Origin: an uncultured Winogradskyella sp. | Lineage (GTDB): Bacteria > Bacteroidota > Bacteroidia > Flavobacteriales > Flavobacteriaceae | NCBI RefSeq assembly: GCF_947498345.1 | Contig: NZ_CANMJY010000016.1 | Location: 1 to 40,886 of the forward strand | Direction: 5' to 3' | DNA length: 40,886 nucleotides | Shown here: positions 9,312-17,881 of the stretch, piece by piece | How the letters are laid out: every line of letters starts with the position of its first letter | How positions within the stretch are numbered: the stretch's first letter is position 1 | The notes under the pieces: model-generated | Databases searched by the model: none | What the model was told of the DNA's origin: nothing | The model's input: the letters and a program-made list of their open reading frames with translations, nothing else | Program-made: the position numbers and the translations under genes

Positions 9312-10391
9312 TTATTGTTCGTAGATACCAATAGTCAACTCTCCCTTATCATTCATTGTAGCGCGATACATCCCTTTAGTATTAAAATTTGCAACCATAT
9401 TACCATTCTTATCTACCGCTACGATGCCACCATCACCGCCTAATTTTTTAACCTTATCTAAAACTTGTTCAGTGGCTTCTTTTAAACTCAGGCCTTTATA
9501 ATCCATTAGTGCAGAAATATCATGGGCTACCTGAGCTCTTATAAAGTATTCCCCCCAACCAGTACTCGATACTGCACATGTGGCATTATTAGCATAAGTA
9601 CCAGAACCAATAATCGGCGAATCCCCTATTCTACCATAGCGTTTGTTAGTCATACCACCAGTAGAAGTACCAGCTGCTAAATTTCCATCTTTATCTAATG
9701 CAGCACAGCCTACCGTTCCGAATTTAGAATTTTTAATATGGGAATCATAGAACTGAAAATATGCAGATTCTGTATCTATTTTCCCTTCCTTTTTTGCTTC
9801 TCTTTCTTTAACACGTTTTAGAGATTCTAAGCGCCTATCGGTATGAAAATATTTAGGTTCTACTAGTGTTAGACCTTGTTCTTCAGCAAAGGTTTCTGCT
9901 CCTGTTCCAGAAAGCATTACATGCTTAGATTTTTCCATTACAGCTCTTGCTAAATTTATTGGGTTTTTTACAGTAGTTGTACCAGCAGACGCACCAGCAT
10001 TTAGTGTTTTTCCATCCATTATAGACGCATCTAATTCGTTTGTTTCGGCATTAGTAAAGACTGCACCTTTACCCGCATTAAACAATGGAGAATCTTCCAT
10101 GACGTTGATAGTTTTGGTAACAGCATCTATACTACTTCCCCCGTTTTTTAAAGCCTCATAACCAACTCTAATCGCTTCTTCTAGTTTTGCTTTGTATGCC
10201 GCTTCTTTTTCTGGCGTCATATTCTTTTTTAGAATCGTACCAGCCCCACCATGTATAATGATAGCAAATTCTGCTTTTTCAGAGCTTTGTTCTTTTTGTT
10301 CTTCAGCTTTATCTGTAGCAATAGAAGCGCTTTCATTTTTACAAGCTAAGCATGCGAATAGGATAAGAATGAGGGGAATAATTTTTTTCAT
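9312..10391 (-). CDS. Isoaspartyl peptidase / L-asparaginase (Ntn hydrolase), lipoprotein form
   Basis: A 359-residue plant-type asparaginase. Conserved segments are IIIHGGAGTI near residue 46, FNAGKGAVFTN, NELDASIMDG, and the autocleavage site FGTVGCAALD, with Thr226 as the expected N-terminal nucleophile after self-processing. IGDSPIIGSGTYANN and AVSSTGWGE follow in the beta subunit. The family removes isoaspartyl residues from damaged peptides and hydrolyses asparagine. The N-terminus has a lipobox (LACLAC, Cys17), so the enzyme is exported. It is the first gene of the minus-strand group with the cyclase gene, and is divergent from the aldehyde dehydrogenase gene. Confidence 0.93.
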   Translation of the reverse strand: MKKIIPLILILFACLACKNESASIATDKAEEQKEQSSEKAEFAIIIHGGAGTILKKNMTPEKEAAYKAKLEEAIRVGYEALKNGGSSIDAVTKTINVMEDSPLFNAGKGAVFTNAETNELDASIMDGKTLNAGASAGTTTVKNPINLARAVMEKSKHVMLSGTGAETFAEEQGLTLVEPKYFHTDRRLESLKRVKEREAKKEGKIDTESAYFQFYDSHIKNSKFGTVGCAALDKDGNLAAGTSTGGMTNKRYGRIGDSPIIGSGTYANNATCAVSSTGWGEYFIRAQVAHDISALMDYKGLSLKEATEQVLDKVKKLGGDGGIVAVDKNGNMVANFNTKGMYRATMNDKGELTIGIYEQ

Positions 10392-10466
10392 GTCGGTTAG
10401 ATTTATATATGCTTTAAAGTTACATTTTTAGAGTTCAAGCTTCAAGCAAAACTGAGTTTTTATTAG

Positions 10467-10474
10467 TAACTTCG
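10467..10474 (+). promoter_or_regulatory. Probable -7 element (TAACTTCG) of the aldehyde dehydrogenase gene
   Basis: TAACTTCG is one base from the Bacteroidota consensus TAnnTTTG and lies about 36 bases before the ATG. No convincing -33 TTG is visible, so this is a moderate call. Confidence 0.45.
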
Positions 10475-10510
10475 CGTCAAAATTTAATAATTCATAAAAA
10501 ATAAACATAT

Positions 10511-12064
10511 ATGGAAGCAGTTGCTACCGATTTCGGAATACATGAAGCTTTAAACCAGTTAGGTCTTAAAGAGATAAATGAGGGAACTTCAACAGGTTCT
10601 AATAATTTTTCTAATGGCGAAATTATTGAATCATACTCCCCAGTTGATGGTCAGTTAATTGGCAAAGTAAAATCAACAACCAGAGCAGATTACGATAAGG
10701 TAATGGATGCTGCAACTAAGGCATTTTTGGCTTGGCGAGACGTACCTGCACCTCAACGTGGTGAAGTGGTGCGACAGTTTGGAAATAAGCTAAGAGAATT
10801 AAAAGAGCCTTTAGGTAAATTAGTCTCTTACGAAATGGGTAAATCATTGCAAGAAGGTTATGGCGAAGTACAAGAGATGATAGATATCTGTGATTTCGCA
10901 GTAGGTTTATCCAGACAATTAAATGGGCAAACCATACCATCTGAACGTCCAGGGCATGTTATGAGAGAGCAATGGCATCCAATTGGTGTTGTTGGCATTA
11001 TATCAGCATTTAACTTTCCTGTTGCTGTTTGGGCCTGGAATACAGCTTTAGCATGGATATGTGGTGATGTTTGTGTTTGGAAAGCCTCAGAAAAAGCACC
11101 TCTATGCTCTGTTGCTTGTCAAAATATTATTGCTGAGATTCTTAAAGAAAATAATTACCCTGAAGGGATTTCTTGTATTATAAATGGTGATTATAAAGTT
11201 GGTGAATTCTTAACTACTGATGCTAGAATTCCTTTAGTTTCTGCTACTGGCTCTACCAGAATGGGTCGCATTGTTGGCGCAACTGTTGCTGAGCGCTTTG
11301 GAAAATCATTATTAGAATTAGGAGGTAATAATGCGATTATTATTACACCATCTGCTGACTTAAAAGTTGTAGTTCCTGGTGCTGTTTTTGGTGCTGTTGG
11401 TACATGTGGTCAACGTTGTACAAGTACACGTCGTTTAATCATTCACGAATCTGTTTACGATAAAGTACGTGATGCTATTGTTGGTGCATATAAACAATTA
11501 ACGATTGGTAATCCTTTAGATGAGAATAATCACATAGGTCCCCTAATCGATAAAGATGCCGTAAACACTTATTTAGCGGCTATTCAAAAAGCAAAAGCTG
11601 AAGGTGGAAACGTATTAGTAGAAGGCGGTGTTTTAGAAGGAGAAGGTTACGAAAGTGGTTGCTATGTTAAACCTGCAATTATTGAAGCTGAAAATCATTT
11701 TGAAATTGTACAACACGAAACCTTTGCTCCAATCCTATATTTAATGAAATATTCTGGTGAAGTAGAAAATGCTATTGCAAAACAAAACGGAGTTGCGCAA
11801 GGTTTATCTTCTGCGATTATGACCAACGAAATGAAAGAAGCCGAAAAATTCTTATCATATGCTGGTTCTGATTGTGGTATTGCTAATGTAAATATCGGAA
11901 CTTCGGGTGCAGAAATTGGAGGCGCTTTTGGTGGTGAAAAAGAAACAGGTGGTGGGCGTGAGTCTGGGTCTGATGCATGGAAAGTTTATATGAGAAGACA
12001 AACTAATACTATAAACTATTCTGACGAATTGCCTTTAGCTCAAGGCATTAAATTTGACTTATAG
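10511..12064 (+). CDS. Aldehyde dehydrogenase, alpha-aminoadipic semialdehyde (ALDH7/antiquitin) type
   Basis: A 517-residue NAD(P)-dependent aldehyde dehydrogenase. Catalytic Cys303 lies in CGQRCTSTRR and the general-base Glu269 in LELGGNNA; IISAFNFPVAVWAWN carries the oxyanion Asn. The FNFPVAVWAWN and GGNNAIII wording matches the ALDH7 (antiquitin, AmaB/Pcd) branch, which oxidises alpha-aminoadipic semialdehyde (in equilibrium with piperideine-6-carboxylate) in lysine breakdown. Length and motifs are intact. No lysine pathway genes flank it, so the exact substrate rests on family resemblance. A small membrane protein gene follows after five bases. Confidence 0.93.
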   Translation: MEAVATDFGIHEALNQLGLKEINEGTSTGSNNFSNGEIIESYSPVDGQLIGKVKSTTRADYDKVMDAATKAFLAWRDVPAPQRGEVVRQFGNKLRELKEPLGKLVSYEMGKSLQEGYGEVQEMIDICDFAVGLSRQLNGQTIPSERPGHVMREQWHPIGVVGIISAFNFPVAVWAWNTALAWICGDVCVWKASEKAPLCSVACQNIIAEILKENNYPEGISCIINGDYKVGEFLTTDARIPLVSATGSTRMGRIVGATVAERFGKSLLELGGNNAIIITPSADLKVVVPGAVFGAVGTCGQRCTSTRRLIIHESVYDKVRDAIVGAYKQLTIGNPLDENNHIGPLIDKDAVNTYLAAIQKAKAEGGNVLVEGGVLEGEGYESGCYVKPAIIEAENHFEIVQHETFAPILYLMKYSGEVENAIAKQNGVAQGLSSAIMTNEMKEAEKFLSYAGSDCGIANVNIGTSGAEIGGAFGGEKETGGGRESGSDAWKVYMRRQTNTINYSDELPLAQGIKFDL

Positions 12065-12069
12065 TTATA

Positions 12070-12321
12070 ATGAAAAGAAAAGACATCTTAATATTAATTG
12101 CAATAAATATTGTTTTAACAAACATCTTCGCCTATTTTGATTATGATGGAGAAGGTTTTAATTATATTATTGAGATGTGGCATCTTTTATTGATTAGTTT
12201 GGTAGTGTTTATGATTTTACCAATGGTACTCCTATGGTTTTTTAGAAAATCTAAATACAGGATATTAATTGCAAGTATTGGTTTTTTACCAGTCTTATTT
12301 TTAATTGGGTACTTATTGTAA
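12070..12321 (+). CDS. Small membrane protein, unknown function
   Basis: An 83-residue hydrophobic protein with three predicted membrane helices (residues about 7-22, 37-57 and 64-82), joined by a short acidic loop (FDYDGEGF) and a basic loop (RKSKYR). No family is recognised. It starts five bases after the aldehyde dehydrogenase stop and is followed by a strong terminator, so the two genes probably form one transcript. Confidence 0.6.
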   Translation: MKRKDILILIAINIVLTNIFAYFDYDGEGFNYIIEMWHLLLISLVVFMILPMVLLWFFRKSKYRILIASIGFLPVLFLIGYLL

Positions 12322-12375
12322 TAAAAACCAAACTAATTTCAAAATAGACATAACTGTTTTTGAAATAAGTAAAAT

Positions 12376-12410
12376 AAAAAACCGTTTCTAACTTTAGGAA
12401 CGGTTTTTTA
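12376..12410 (+). terminator. Rho-independent terminator after the aldehyde dehydrogenase operon
   Basis: AAAAAACCGTT (from 12376) pairs with AACGGTTTTTT, giving a stem of about 13 base pairs with one wobble, an eight- to nine-base loop, and a terminal T-run. Confidence 0.88.
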
Positions 12411-12489
12411 TTTATAGCTTTAAAAACTAAAGCTTCGGAATAGTTATTGTAGTGGTTAAACCATAACGTATATTCTAAGTCTAATCTAC

Positions 12490-13863
12490 ATGACACAAAA
12501 AGAGCTTCAGCATTTATATTGGCGTTCAGGTTTTGGTATAAACCCAAAACAAGAAATGTCTGGCAGCAATAATAGAAAGCAAGTTGTTGACAGGCTTTTT
12601 GAAAGCTCCAAAAACACGAGTAAACTAGACATCGATTTATCATATCTTGATGGTATTAACCCAATAGACCTAAAAAAATATCCTTCATTAGCCAAAGAAC
12701 TTAGGGAAAAGAACAAAGCGCGTATACTAGACCTTAATCATGCTTGGATTGAACGGTTGATACACCCAAAAGAGCTTTTACGAGAACGCATGACCTTATT
12801 TTGGGCTAATCACTTTGTGTGCAGAGATAGAAATCCACAACATGCACAGCAATACAATAATACGCTTAGAATACACGCTTTAGGTGACTTTAGAACTTTT
12901 GTAAAAGCTGTTTCTAAGGAAGCAGCAATGCTAAAATATTTAAACGGAAAACAAAATAGAAAACGCAAGCCAAACGAGAATTTTTCCAGAGAGTTAATGG
13001 AACTTTTCACCTTAGGTGAAGGCCATTACTCTGAAAAAGACATTAAAGAAAGTGCACGCGCTTTTACAGGATATAACCACAATTTTAAAGGAGAGTTTGT
13101 ATTTAGAAGGTATCAACACGATTATGGTTTTAAGACCTTTTTTGGTAAAACAAGTAAATATGATGGTGATACTATTATTGATAAAATACTCGAAAACAAA
13201 CAATGTGCAAGATTCATATCAGATAAAATCTATCGCTATTTTGTCAACCCTACACCAAATAAAACACATATAGAGGCCATGGCAAATATTTTCTATAAGG
13301 ACTATAACATAGAAAATTTGATGCGTTTTGTATTTATGTCTGATTGGTTTTATGACCAAGCCAACATTGGCGTAAAAATAAAATCCCCAATTGAGTTTTT
13401 GATTGGTATGGTAAAAACAGTTCCTGTAACATTTGAAAGGAAAAAAGATTTACTTGTTATTCAGAGGTTATTAGGTCAAATGTTGTTGGATCCTCCTAAT
13501 GTAGCAGGCTGGAAAGGTCATAAAGCCTGGATTGATGCCAATACTATTATGACACGACTAAAACTGCCTTCTGTTTTGCTCAATAATGCTTTAATTTCTT
13601 TGAAGGAGTATGGTGATTTCAATGATAAATTTAAAAAACAATATTTTAAAAGAAGTAAAGGAAAACTCCCTTTTAAAACCATACCAGATTGGGAAGCGTT
13701 TTTAAATAATTTTAAATCTGTTAAAACGGATGATCTTGCTGATATAATTATTCAAGGTTCAATTAATAATGGCATAGCAGGTTATCTAAAAACATTGAGT
13801 AAATCCTCTAAGCGCGATTTTTGTGTGCAATTAATGTCCTTACCAGAATATCAAATGTGTTAG
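12490..13863 (+). CDS. DUF1800 domain protein
   Basis: A 457-residue protein matching DUF1800: HLYWRSGFGINP at the N-terminus, MTLFWANHFVCRD near residue 100, and the hallmark NENFSRELMELFTLGEGHYSEKD with ARAFTGYN, then LLDPPNVAGWKGHKAWID near residue 335. The family is widespread, almost always encoded next to DUF1501 as here, and has no established biochemical role. Export is suspected for such pairs, but this protein shows no clear signal peptide. The DUF1501 gene begins two bases after its stop. Confidence 0.9.
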   Translation: MTQKELQHLYWRSGFGINPKQEMSGSNNRKQVVDRLFESSKNTSKLDIDLSYLDGINPIDLKKYPSLAKELREKNKARILDLNHAWIERLIHPKELLRERMTLFWANHFVCRDRNPQHAQQYNNTLRIHALGDFRTFVKAVSKEAAMLKYLNGKQNRKRKPNENFSRELMELFTLGEGHYSEKDIKESARAFTGYNHNFKGEFVFRRYQHDYGFKTFFGKTSKYDGDTIIDKILENKQCARFISDKIYRYFVNPTPNKTHIEAMANIFYKDYNIENLMRFVFMSDWFYDQANIGVKIKSPIEFLIGMVKTVPVTFERKKDLLVIQRLLGQMLLDPPNVAGWKGHKAWIDANTIMTRLKLPSVLLNNALISLKEYGDFNDKFKKQYFKRSKGKLPFKTIPDWEAFLNNFKSVKTDDLADIIIQGSINNGIAGYLKTLSKSSKRDFCVQLMSLPEYQMC

Positions 13864-13865
13864 TT

Positions 13866-15053
13866 ATGGATAGACGTAAATTTATAAAAGATTCGACATT
13901 AGCAAGCAGCTTGTTTTTTATACCAAGTTTTGTAAAGGCTTTCGAGTCTGTTGCTTCAGAGAGATTAGGTTATAAGCGATTGGTTATTGTACAATTAGCT
14001 GGCGGAAATGATGGGCTAAATACTATTATTCCCTATAACAATGATATCTACTTTAATGCAAGGCCACGATTAGCCATTACAAAGGGCATTATAAAATTAA
14101 GTGATGATTTAGGATTTCATCCCAGCTTAGCTCCCCTACAATCTTTGTTTGATAATGGCGAATTGTCTATCATCAATAATGTAGGTTATCCAAATCCTGT
14201 ACGTTCACATTTTAGGTCAATGGATATATGGCAAACAGCGAGTGACTCAGATGAGTATTTACAAAGTGGTTGGCTAGGACGTTACTTAGATAAGCATGGT
14301 AAAAAACCTTATAATGCTATTGAGATGGATGAGCAATTAAGTTTGGCAATGAAAGGCGAGCGTTTTAATGGTATTGCTACAAATGATTATAAAGTTCTTT
14401 ATAAGACCGCTAAAGATCCTTTTTTCAAAAGTGTACTGACCCATTATAACGATGCACATTTAAGCGAGCATAATTTAGGCTATCTCTATCAGACCATGAT
14501 TGAAGCTAAGTCATCGGCTAAGTATATTTATGAGACTACTCAAATAAAAGCATCCCAACAAGACTATCCGCAGAACAAATTTGCTAAACAACTTAAAAAT
14601 GTAGCTCAGTTTATAAGCTCAGACATAGATACAAAAGTATTTTACACATCTTTGAACGGATTTGACACACACGCTAATCAACAAAACACACAAACCAGAT
14701 TATTAAAGCAATATGCCGAAAGTGTATCTGCTTTTGTAAAAGATTTAAAACACAACCAAAAATTTGAAGATACTTTGATTTTAACTTTTTCTGAATTTGG
14801 AAGACGCGTTAAACAAAATGCAGCTAATGGAACAGACCATGGTGCAGCAAACAATGTATTTGTTATTGGTAAAAACTTACGTAAACCTGGTTTTTATAAT
14901 GATCTGGTAAGTTTAAGTAATCTAGACAGTAATGGCGACTTAAAATATGAGATTGATTTTAGAACTATTTACGCTACAATTTTAAGTCATTGGCTTAAGG
15001 CCGATGATACTATTATTCTAAACAACAATTTCGAGAAGCTTAATTTTATATAG
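13866..15053 (+). CDS. DUF1501 domain protein, Tat-type signal
   Basis: 395 residues from the ATG at 13866. An upstream in-frame ATG at 13821 lies inside DUF1800 and would bury the signal, so it is rejected. The N-terminus MDRRKFIKDSTLASSLFFIP is a twin-arginine signal (RRKFIK plus a hydrophobic stretch), implying export in folded form. The DUF1501 core follows: LVIVQLAGGNDGLNTI, the SHFRSMDIWQTA motif, GFDTHANQ, and FSEFGRRVKQNAANGTDHGAAN, with a sulfatase/phosphatase-like His and Asp pattern. The family is related to the alkaline-phosphatase superfamily, but the substrate is unknown. Confidence 0.9.
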   Translation: MDRRKFIKDSTLASSLFFIPSFVKAFESVASERLGYKRLVIVQLAGGNDGLNTIIPYNNDIYFNARPRLAITKGIIKLSDDLGFHPSLAPLQSLFDNGELSIINNVGYPNPVRSHFRSMDIWQTASDSDEYLQSGWLGRYLDKHGKKPYNAIEMDEQLSLAMKGERFNGIATNDYKVLYKTAKDPFFKSVLTHYNDAHLSEHNLGYLYQTMIEAKSSAKYIYETTQIKASQQDYPQNKFAKQLKNVAQFISSDIDTKVFYTSLNGFDTHANQQNTQTRLLKQYAESVSAFVKDLKHNQKFEDTLILTFSEFGRRVKQNAANGTDHGAANNVFVIGKNLRKPGFYNDLVSLSNLDSNGDLKYEIDFRTIYATILSHWLKADDTIILNNNFEKLNFI

Positions 15054-15078
15054 ACTTAACCTGTTTAATTAAATAAAA

Positions 15079-15119
15079 AACCTTGTTTCAAAACTACCTT
15101 AGGCAGTCGAAACAAGGTT
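15079..15119. terminator. Terminator between convergent DUF1501 and AlbA_2 genes
   Basis: AACCTTGTTTC (15079-15089) pairs perfectly with GAAACAAGGTT (15109-15119). The A-run before the left arm gives a T-run on the minus strand, so it best terminates minus-strand transcription from the AlbA_2 gene, and may also stop plus-strand reading. Confidence 0.75.
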
Positions 15120-15212
15120 GTATAATTGATTAATAGCATATCAAAGATGCAAGTAATTTTTATTTGTGCTTAAATTTTTTGATGAATGGTCGAAAAAAAT
15201 GTATAATCTGTA

Positions 15213-15250
15213 GTGTTTTTGCAAGTGCTTCGATAAGATGCGAAAAACAC
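15213..15250. other. Long-range inverted repeat in the DUF1501/AlbA_2 intergenic space
   Basis: GTGTTTTT (15213-15220) pairs with AAAAACAC (15243-15250), enclosing a GC-containing loop that can pair further. The rest of the 225-base space is AT-rich with no open gene. Confidence 0.35.
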
Positions 15251-15278
15251 GGATTAAATCTATGTAAATTCCGATAAA

Positions 15279-16412
15279 CTAATTATACTTTACTTTCCGT
15301 AAAATTCTAATCGTTTCTTTATAAGACTTATAAAGTTCAGAATCATACTTTTTAATGTAAGGTTTAGCGTAATCTAATTTAGGTAAAGCATCATCAAAAC
15401 CATTGAGATAGCAAATTAAATAACTCGCAGCTAAGTTTTCTAAATCTACCAGCTCATGATTACCTAATGTTATGCTCTTTTCGAGTTTTTCGAGAATAAC
15501 ATTATTGGTATTATAAATATGGTGCAGTACTTTTTTGTCAAATTGTGGTGGTTCAAAAACTAAATTAGCCTCTATAGAATAGTTGGCATTATTATCAAAG
15601 TGAATGGTTTTTTCTTCAAGTTTATAATATTTATACGATTGCTGAAGCCCTAGCCTAACATATTCAACAATTTTAAAGGAATCATCATCATAAAAAATAG
15701 CAACTTCGTCTAATGCCGAATAAAACAAACGTACTTGCTCGTTAATTAATTCAATATCTACACGAGAATAGAATATTTCGTCTTTAACATGCTTTTTATC
15801 ACCAGACCAGCAGAGCACAAAGTATTCTTTAAAGACTTTGTATTGTGGGTTAAAATCTTTGCGTTTGTTCATAAAATCGAAAACACCATCGAGTGTTAAT
15901 TGAATATTGTTTTGAGCATGATTTTCAATTGCCGAAACGATTTTTGAGTTAACGTCTTTAATTTCAATATCAAAAACTTTAGGCATACTCATACTACCAT
16001 CTCTAAAAAAGACGGAACCTCCATAATACTTCCATATGTTTTTTCTTAGTGCTGTAATAGCTTCATTAGATCTAATAGTAACTAAACCAACCACCTTATC
16101 ATCTGGTAAGTGTGGAAAAGGAATATTTTCGTATTGTACAATTGGGGGATTAGTTAAATACGCATTAATAAGGTTTTGAATTTTACTGTCATCAAAAAAA
16201 TCAACACCAATAATTTTATTATCCTCGTCCTCAACACCAATAACGATATACGAATTATTTTTAGGATTACTATTAGAGAGTGCGCAGATATGCTTTAAGA
16301 ACTTAGCTTTCCCTTCTTTATGACTAATATCTACCTTTCTTTTTTTATCATAAAAACTGTTCTCATCATTGTGAGCTAAAAGATTTTTTATAAGAAGGCG
16401 TTTGTTAATCAT
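15279..16412 (-). CDS. AlbA_2 (Schlafen-type) putative ATP-binding protein
   Basis: 377 residues from the internal ATG at 16412 (MINKRLLIKNLL); a longer frame from 16442 would add ten residues and translate across a hairpin. The N-terminal half has the AlbA_2 pattern: a helix, FLKHICALSNSNPKNNSYIVIGVEDEDNKIIGV, a DDSKIQNLINAYLTNPPIVQYE helix, then VVGLVTIRSNE, YYGGSVFFRDGSMS. AlbA_2 domains occur in transcription-linked and defence-linked proteins and are often annotated as ATP-binding. The C-terminal half (from residue about 150) is unrecognised, apart from a helical tail. It is the last gene of an SDR-HD-AlbA_2 run. Confidence 0.8.
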   Translation of the reverse strand: MINKRLLIKNLLAHNDENSFYDKKRKVDISHKEGKAKFLKHICALSNSNPKNNSYIVIGVEDEDNKIIGVDFFDDSKIQNLINAYLTNPPIVQYENIPFPHLPDDKVVGLVTIRSNEAITALRKNIWKYYGGSVFFRDGSMSMPKVFDIEIKDVNSKIVSAIENHAQNNIQLTLDGVFDFMNKRKDFNPQYKVFKEYFVLCWSGDKKHVKDEIFYSRVDIELINEQVRLFYSALDEVAIFYDDDSFKIVEYVRLGLQQSYKYYKLEEKTIHFDNNANYSIEANLVFEPPQFDKKVLHHIYNTNNVILEKLEKSITLGNHELVDLENLAASYLICYLNGFDDALPKLDYAKPYIKKYDSELYKSYKETIRILRKVKYN

Positions 16413-16418
16413 ATGCAT

Positions 16419-16436
16419 TTCCCTAGAAAGAGGGAA
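16419..16436. repeat. Short hairpin (TTCCCT / AGGGAA) in the AlbA_2 leader
   Basis: TTCCCT at 16419-16424 pairs perfectly with AGGGAA at 16431-16436 across a six-base loop, just upstream of the chosen start. It resembles the hairpin at 382-399. Confidence 0.45.
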
Positions 16437-16444
16437 CCTCATTA

Positions 16445-17074
16445 TTAAAGTAGTTCAATTTCTTTTTTTAAATTCTTTCTAGCCTGATTTTCAAATTTCA
16501 TTTTATAGGCTTCAGTAAAGTACAATGTTTTGCGTTCTAAAAAATGCTGAAGTACTTTTTTTCGATCTGGTCTATACATAAAATTAGGATAGATCTTATA
16601 TTCTTTTCTAATTTGTTTCGTGTAATTTTCATAAATATTCCATTCGCTTCCAAGAATAGATAAATCAAAATCTAAAAGGTAGGCGTTGTCCTTATTGTTA
16701 TTTAAAATAATTTCATGCTTTTTGGTCGAAATAATCAAATTTTGAATATTTTTTAGTCTTTTTTCTTCATAATTTAAAGTTCCAAGAGCTTTTTGGGCAA
16801 AAAGTGCACTTTTATTTTCGTTATCTTTTTTAGTAGATTTATAAATAACATCGTGGTACCAAATTGCAAAAATCAAAGCTTCATAATCTTCAATATTATT
16901 TCTAAAACTTTCTGCTTGTAAAAGCATATTTTGTATGTGTGAAAGGTTATGGTAATATCTGTTTTTATCAGAATAATGCTTTAAAAGATCATCCCAAAGT
17001 GCAGCAATTCTGGTTTGGTCTTCGGTGTATTTTGAAAACAAATCGAACCACTTAGATTTTAACTCGGTAATCAT
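16445..17074 (-). CDS. HD-superfamily predicted metal-dependent phosphohydrolase
   Basis: A 209-residue cytoplasmic protein. Metal-binding residues of the HD fold are visible: H42 and H46 in YYHNLSHI, H74-D75 in IWYHDVIY, and a later Asp in LLDFDLSILG (residues 135/137). Family members are predicted phosphohydrolases; the natural substrate (nucleotide or otherwise) is not known. Its ATG overlaps the stop of the SDR gene by four bases (ATGA), and the AlbA_2 gene begins about 32 bases after its stop, so the three genes appear coupled. Confidence 0.85.
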   Translation of the reverse strand: MITELKSKWFDLFSKYTEDQTRIAALWDDLLKHYSDKNRYYHNLSHIQNMLLQAESFRNNIEDYEALIFAIWYHDVIYKSTKKDNENKSALFAQKALGTLNYEEKRLKNIQNLIISTKKHEIILNNNKDNAYLLDFDLSILGSEWNIYENYTKQIRKEYKIYPNFMYRPDRKKVLQHFLERKTLYFTEAYKMKFENQARKNLKKEIELL

Positions 17075-17829
17075 TGAGACTTCTTCACAATAGTAGAACT
17101 AGCCTGAGCAGTACAAAACATCAACACATCAGCAATATTAACATGTACAGGTCGCGATATAGCAAAATAAATAACCTCAGCCACATCTTCGGCCTGCAAA
17201 GCTTTATAACCTTTATATACATTATCAGCCATAGCATCTCCTTTAAAACGAACTTCAGAAAATTCGGTCTCTACCAAACCAGGGTTTATGGCGGTAACTT
17301 TTATTCCAAATGGGTTTAAGTCAATACGCATACCTTCTGTTATAGCTAAAACAGCATGTTTACTTCCACAATATACATTACCGTTTGGATAAACTTCCTT
17401 GCCTGCAGACGAGCCAATATTTATAATATGCCCAGATTGCCGCTCGGTCATTCCAGGAATTACGGCCTTACTTACATAGAGCAACCCTTTTACATTAATG
17501 TCCATCATAGCATCCCAGTCATCTAGATTACCCGATTGTATTGGATCTAAACCATGTGCATTACCAGCATTATTAATTAGGATATCAATATCTTTAAATT
17601 CCTCAGGTAAGGACGTTATAGATTCCAGAGTTTTTTCTCTATTACGTACATCAAAGTTTAGAGTATACACTTCGGTTTGTTTTGAGAGGGTTTTCTCAAT
17701 ACTATCCAGCCGTTGTTGTCTGCGGCCACACAAGATTAGGTTAATACCATGCTTTGCAAATTCTTCTGCAGTGGCTCTACCTATTCCGCTGGTAGCTCCA
17801 GTTATTAGTGCAACTTTTCTTTTATTCAT
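17071..17829 (-). CDS. Short-chain dehydrogenase/reductase (YdfG-like)
   Basis: A 252-residue classical SDR. The NAD(P) motif TGATSGIG occupies residues 10-17, NNAG 86-89, and the catalytic set is S140/S141, Y153 and K157 in YCGSK. R36-R37 after the second strand (CGRRQQR) favours NADP(H). The later wording INPGLVETEFSEVRFKGD resembles YdfG, an NADP-dependent 3-hydroxy acid dehydrogenase acting on serine, allo-threonine and malonic semialdehyde. It begins the coupled SDR-HD-AlbA_2 set and may share a transcript with the aldo/keto reductase gene 52 bases upstream. Confidence 0.92.
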   Translation of the reverse strand: MNKRKVALITGATSGIGRATAEEFAKHGINLILCGRRQQRLDSIEKTLSKQTEVYTLNFDVRNREKTLESITSLPEEFKDIDILINNAGNAHGLDPIQSGNLDDWDAMMDINVKGLLYVSKAVIPGMTERQSGHIINIGSSAGKEVYPNGNVYCGSKHAVLAITEGMRIDLNPFGIKVTAINPGLVETEFSEVRFKGDAMADNVYKGYKALQAEDVAEVIYFAISRPVHVNIADVLMFCTAQASSTIVKKSQ

Positions 17830-17847
17830 TTTATGTCAGTTTAAAAG

Positions 17848-17866
17848 CCCTTTCTCATGGAGAGGG
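17848..17866. repeat. Intergenic palindromic repeat CCCT..CTC/GAG..AGGG
   Basis: CCCTTTCTC followed by ATG and GAGAGGG forms an imperfect hairpin between the aldo/keto reductase and SDR genes. The wording (CCCT-CTC, GGAGAGGGTTG) resembles a dispersed repeat that I recall from Bacteroidota intergenic DNA. No second copy is in the window. Confidence 0.45.
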
Positions 17867-17881
17867 TTGAGATGGACCTTT

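Noticed and set aside
13821..13865. Earlier ATG for the DUF1501 gene
   Set aside because: It lies in the DUF1800 coding region and would put 15 residues ahead of a clear twin-arginine signal.
15213..15250. Inverted repeat as a second terminator
   Set aside because: No T-run follows on either strand, while a better terminator lies at 15079-15119.
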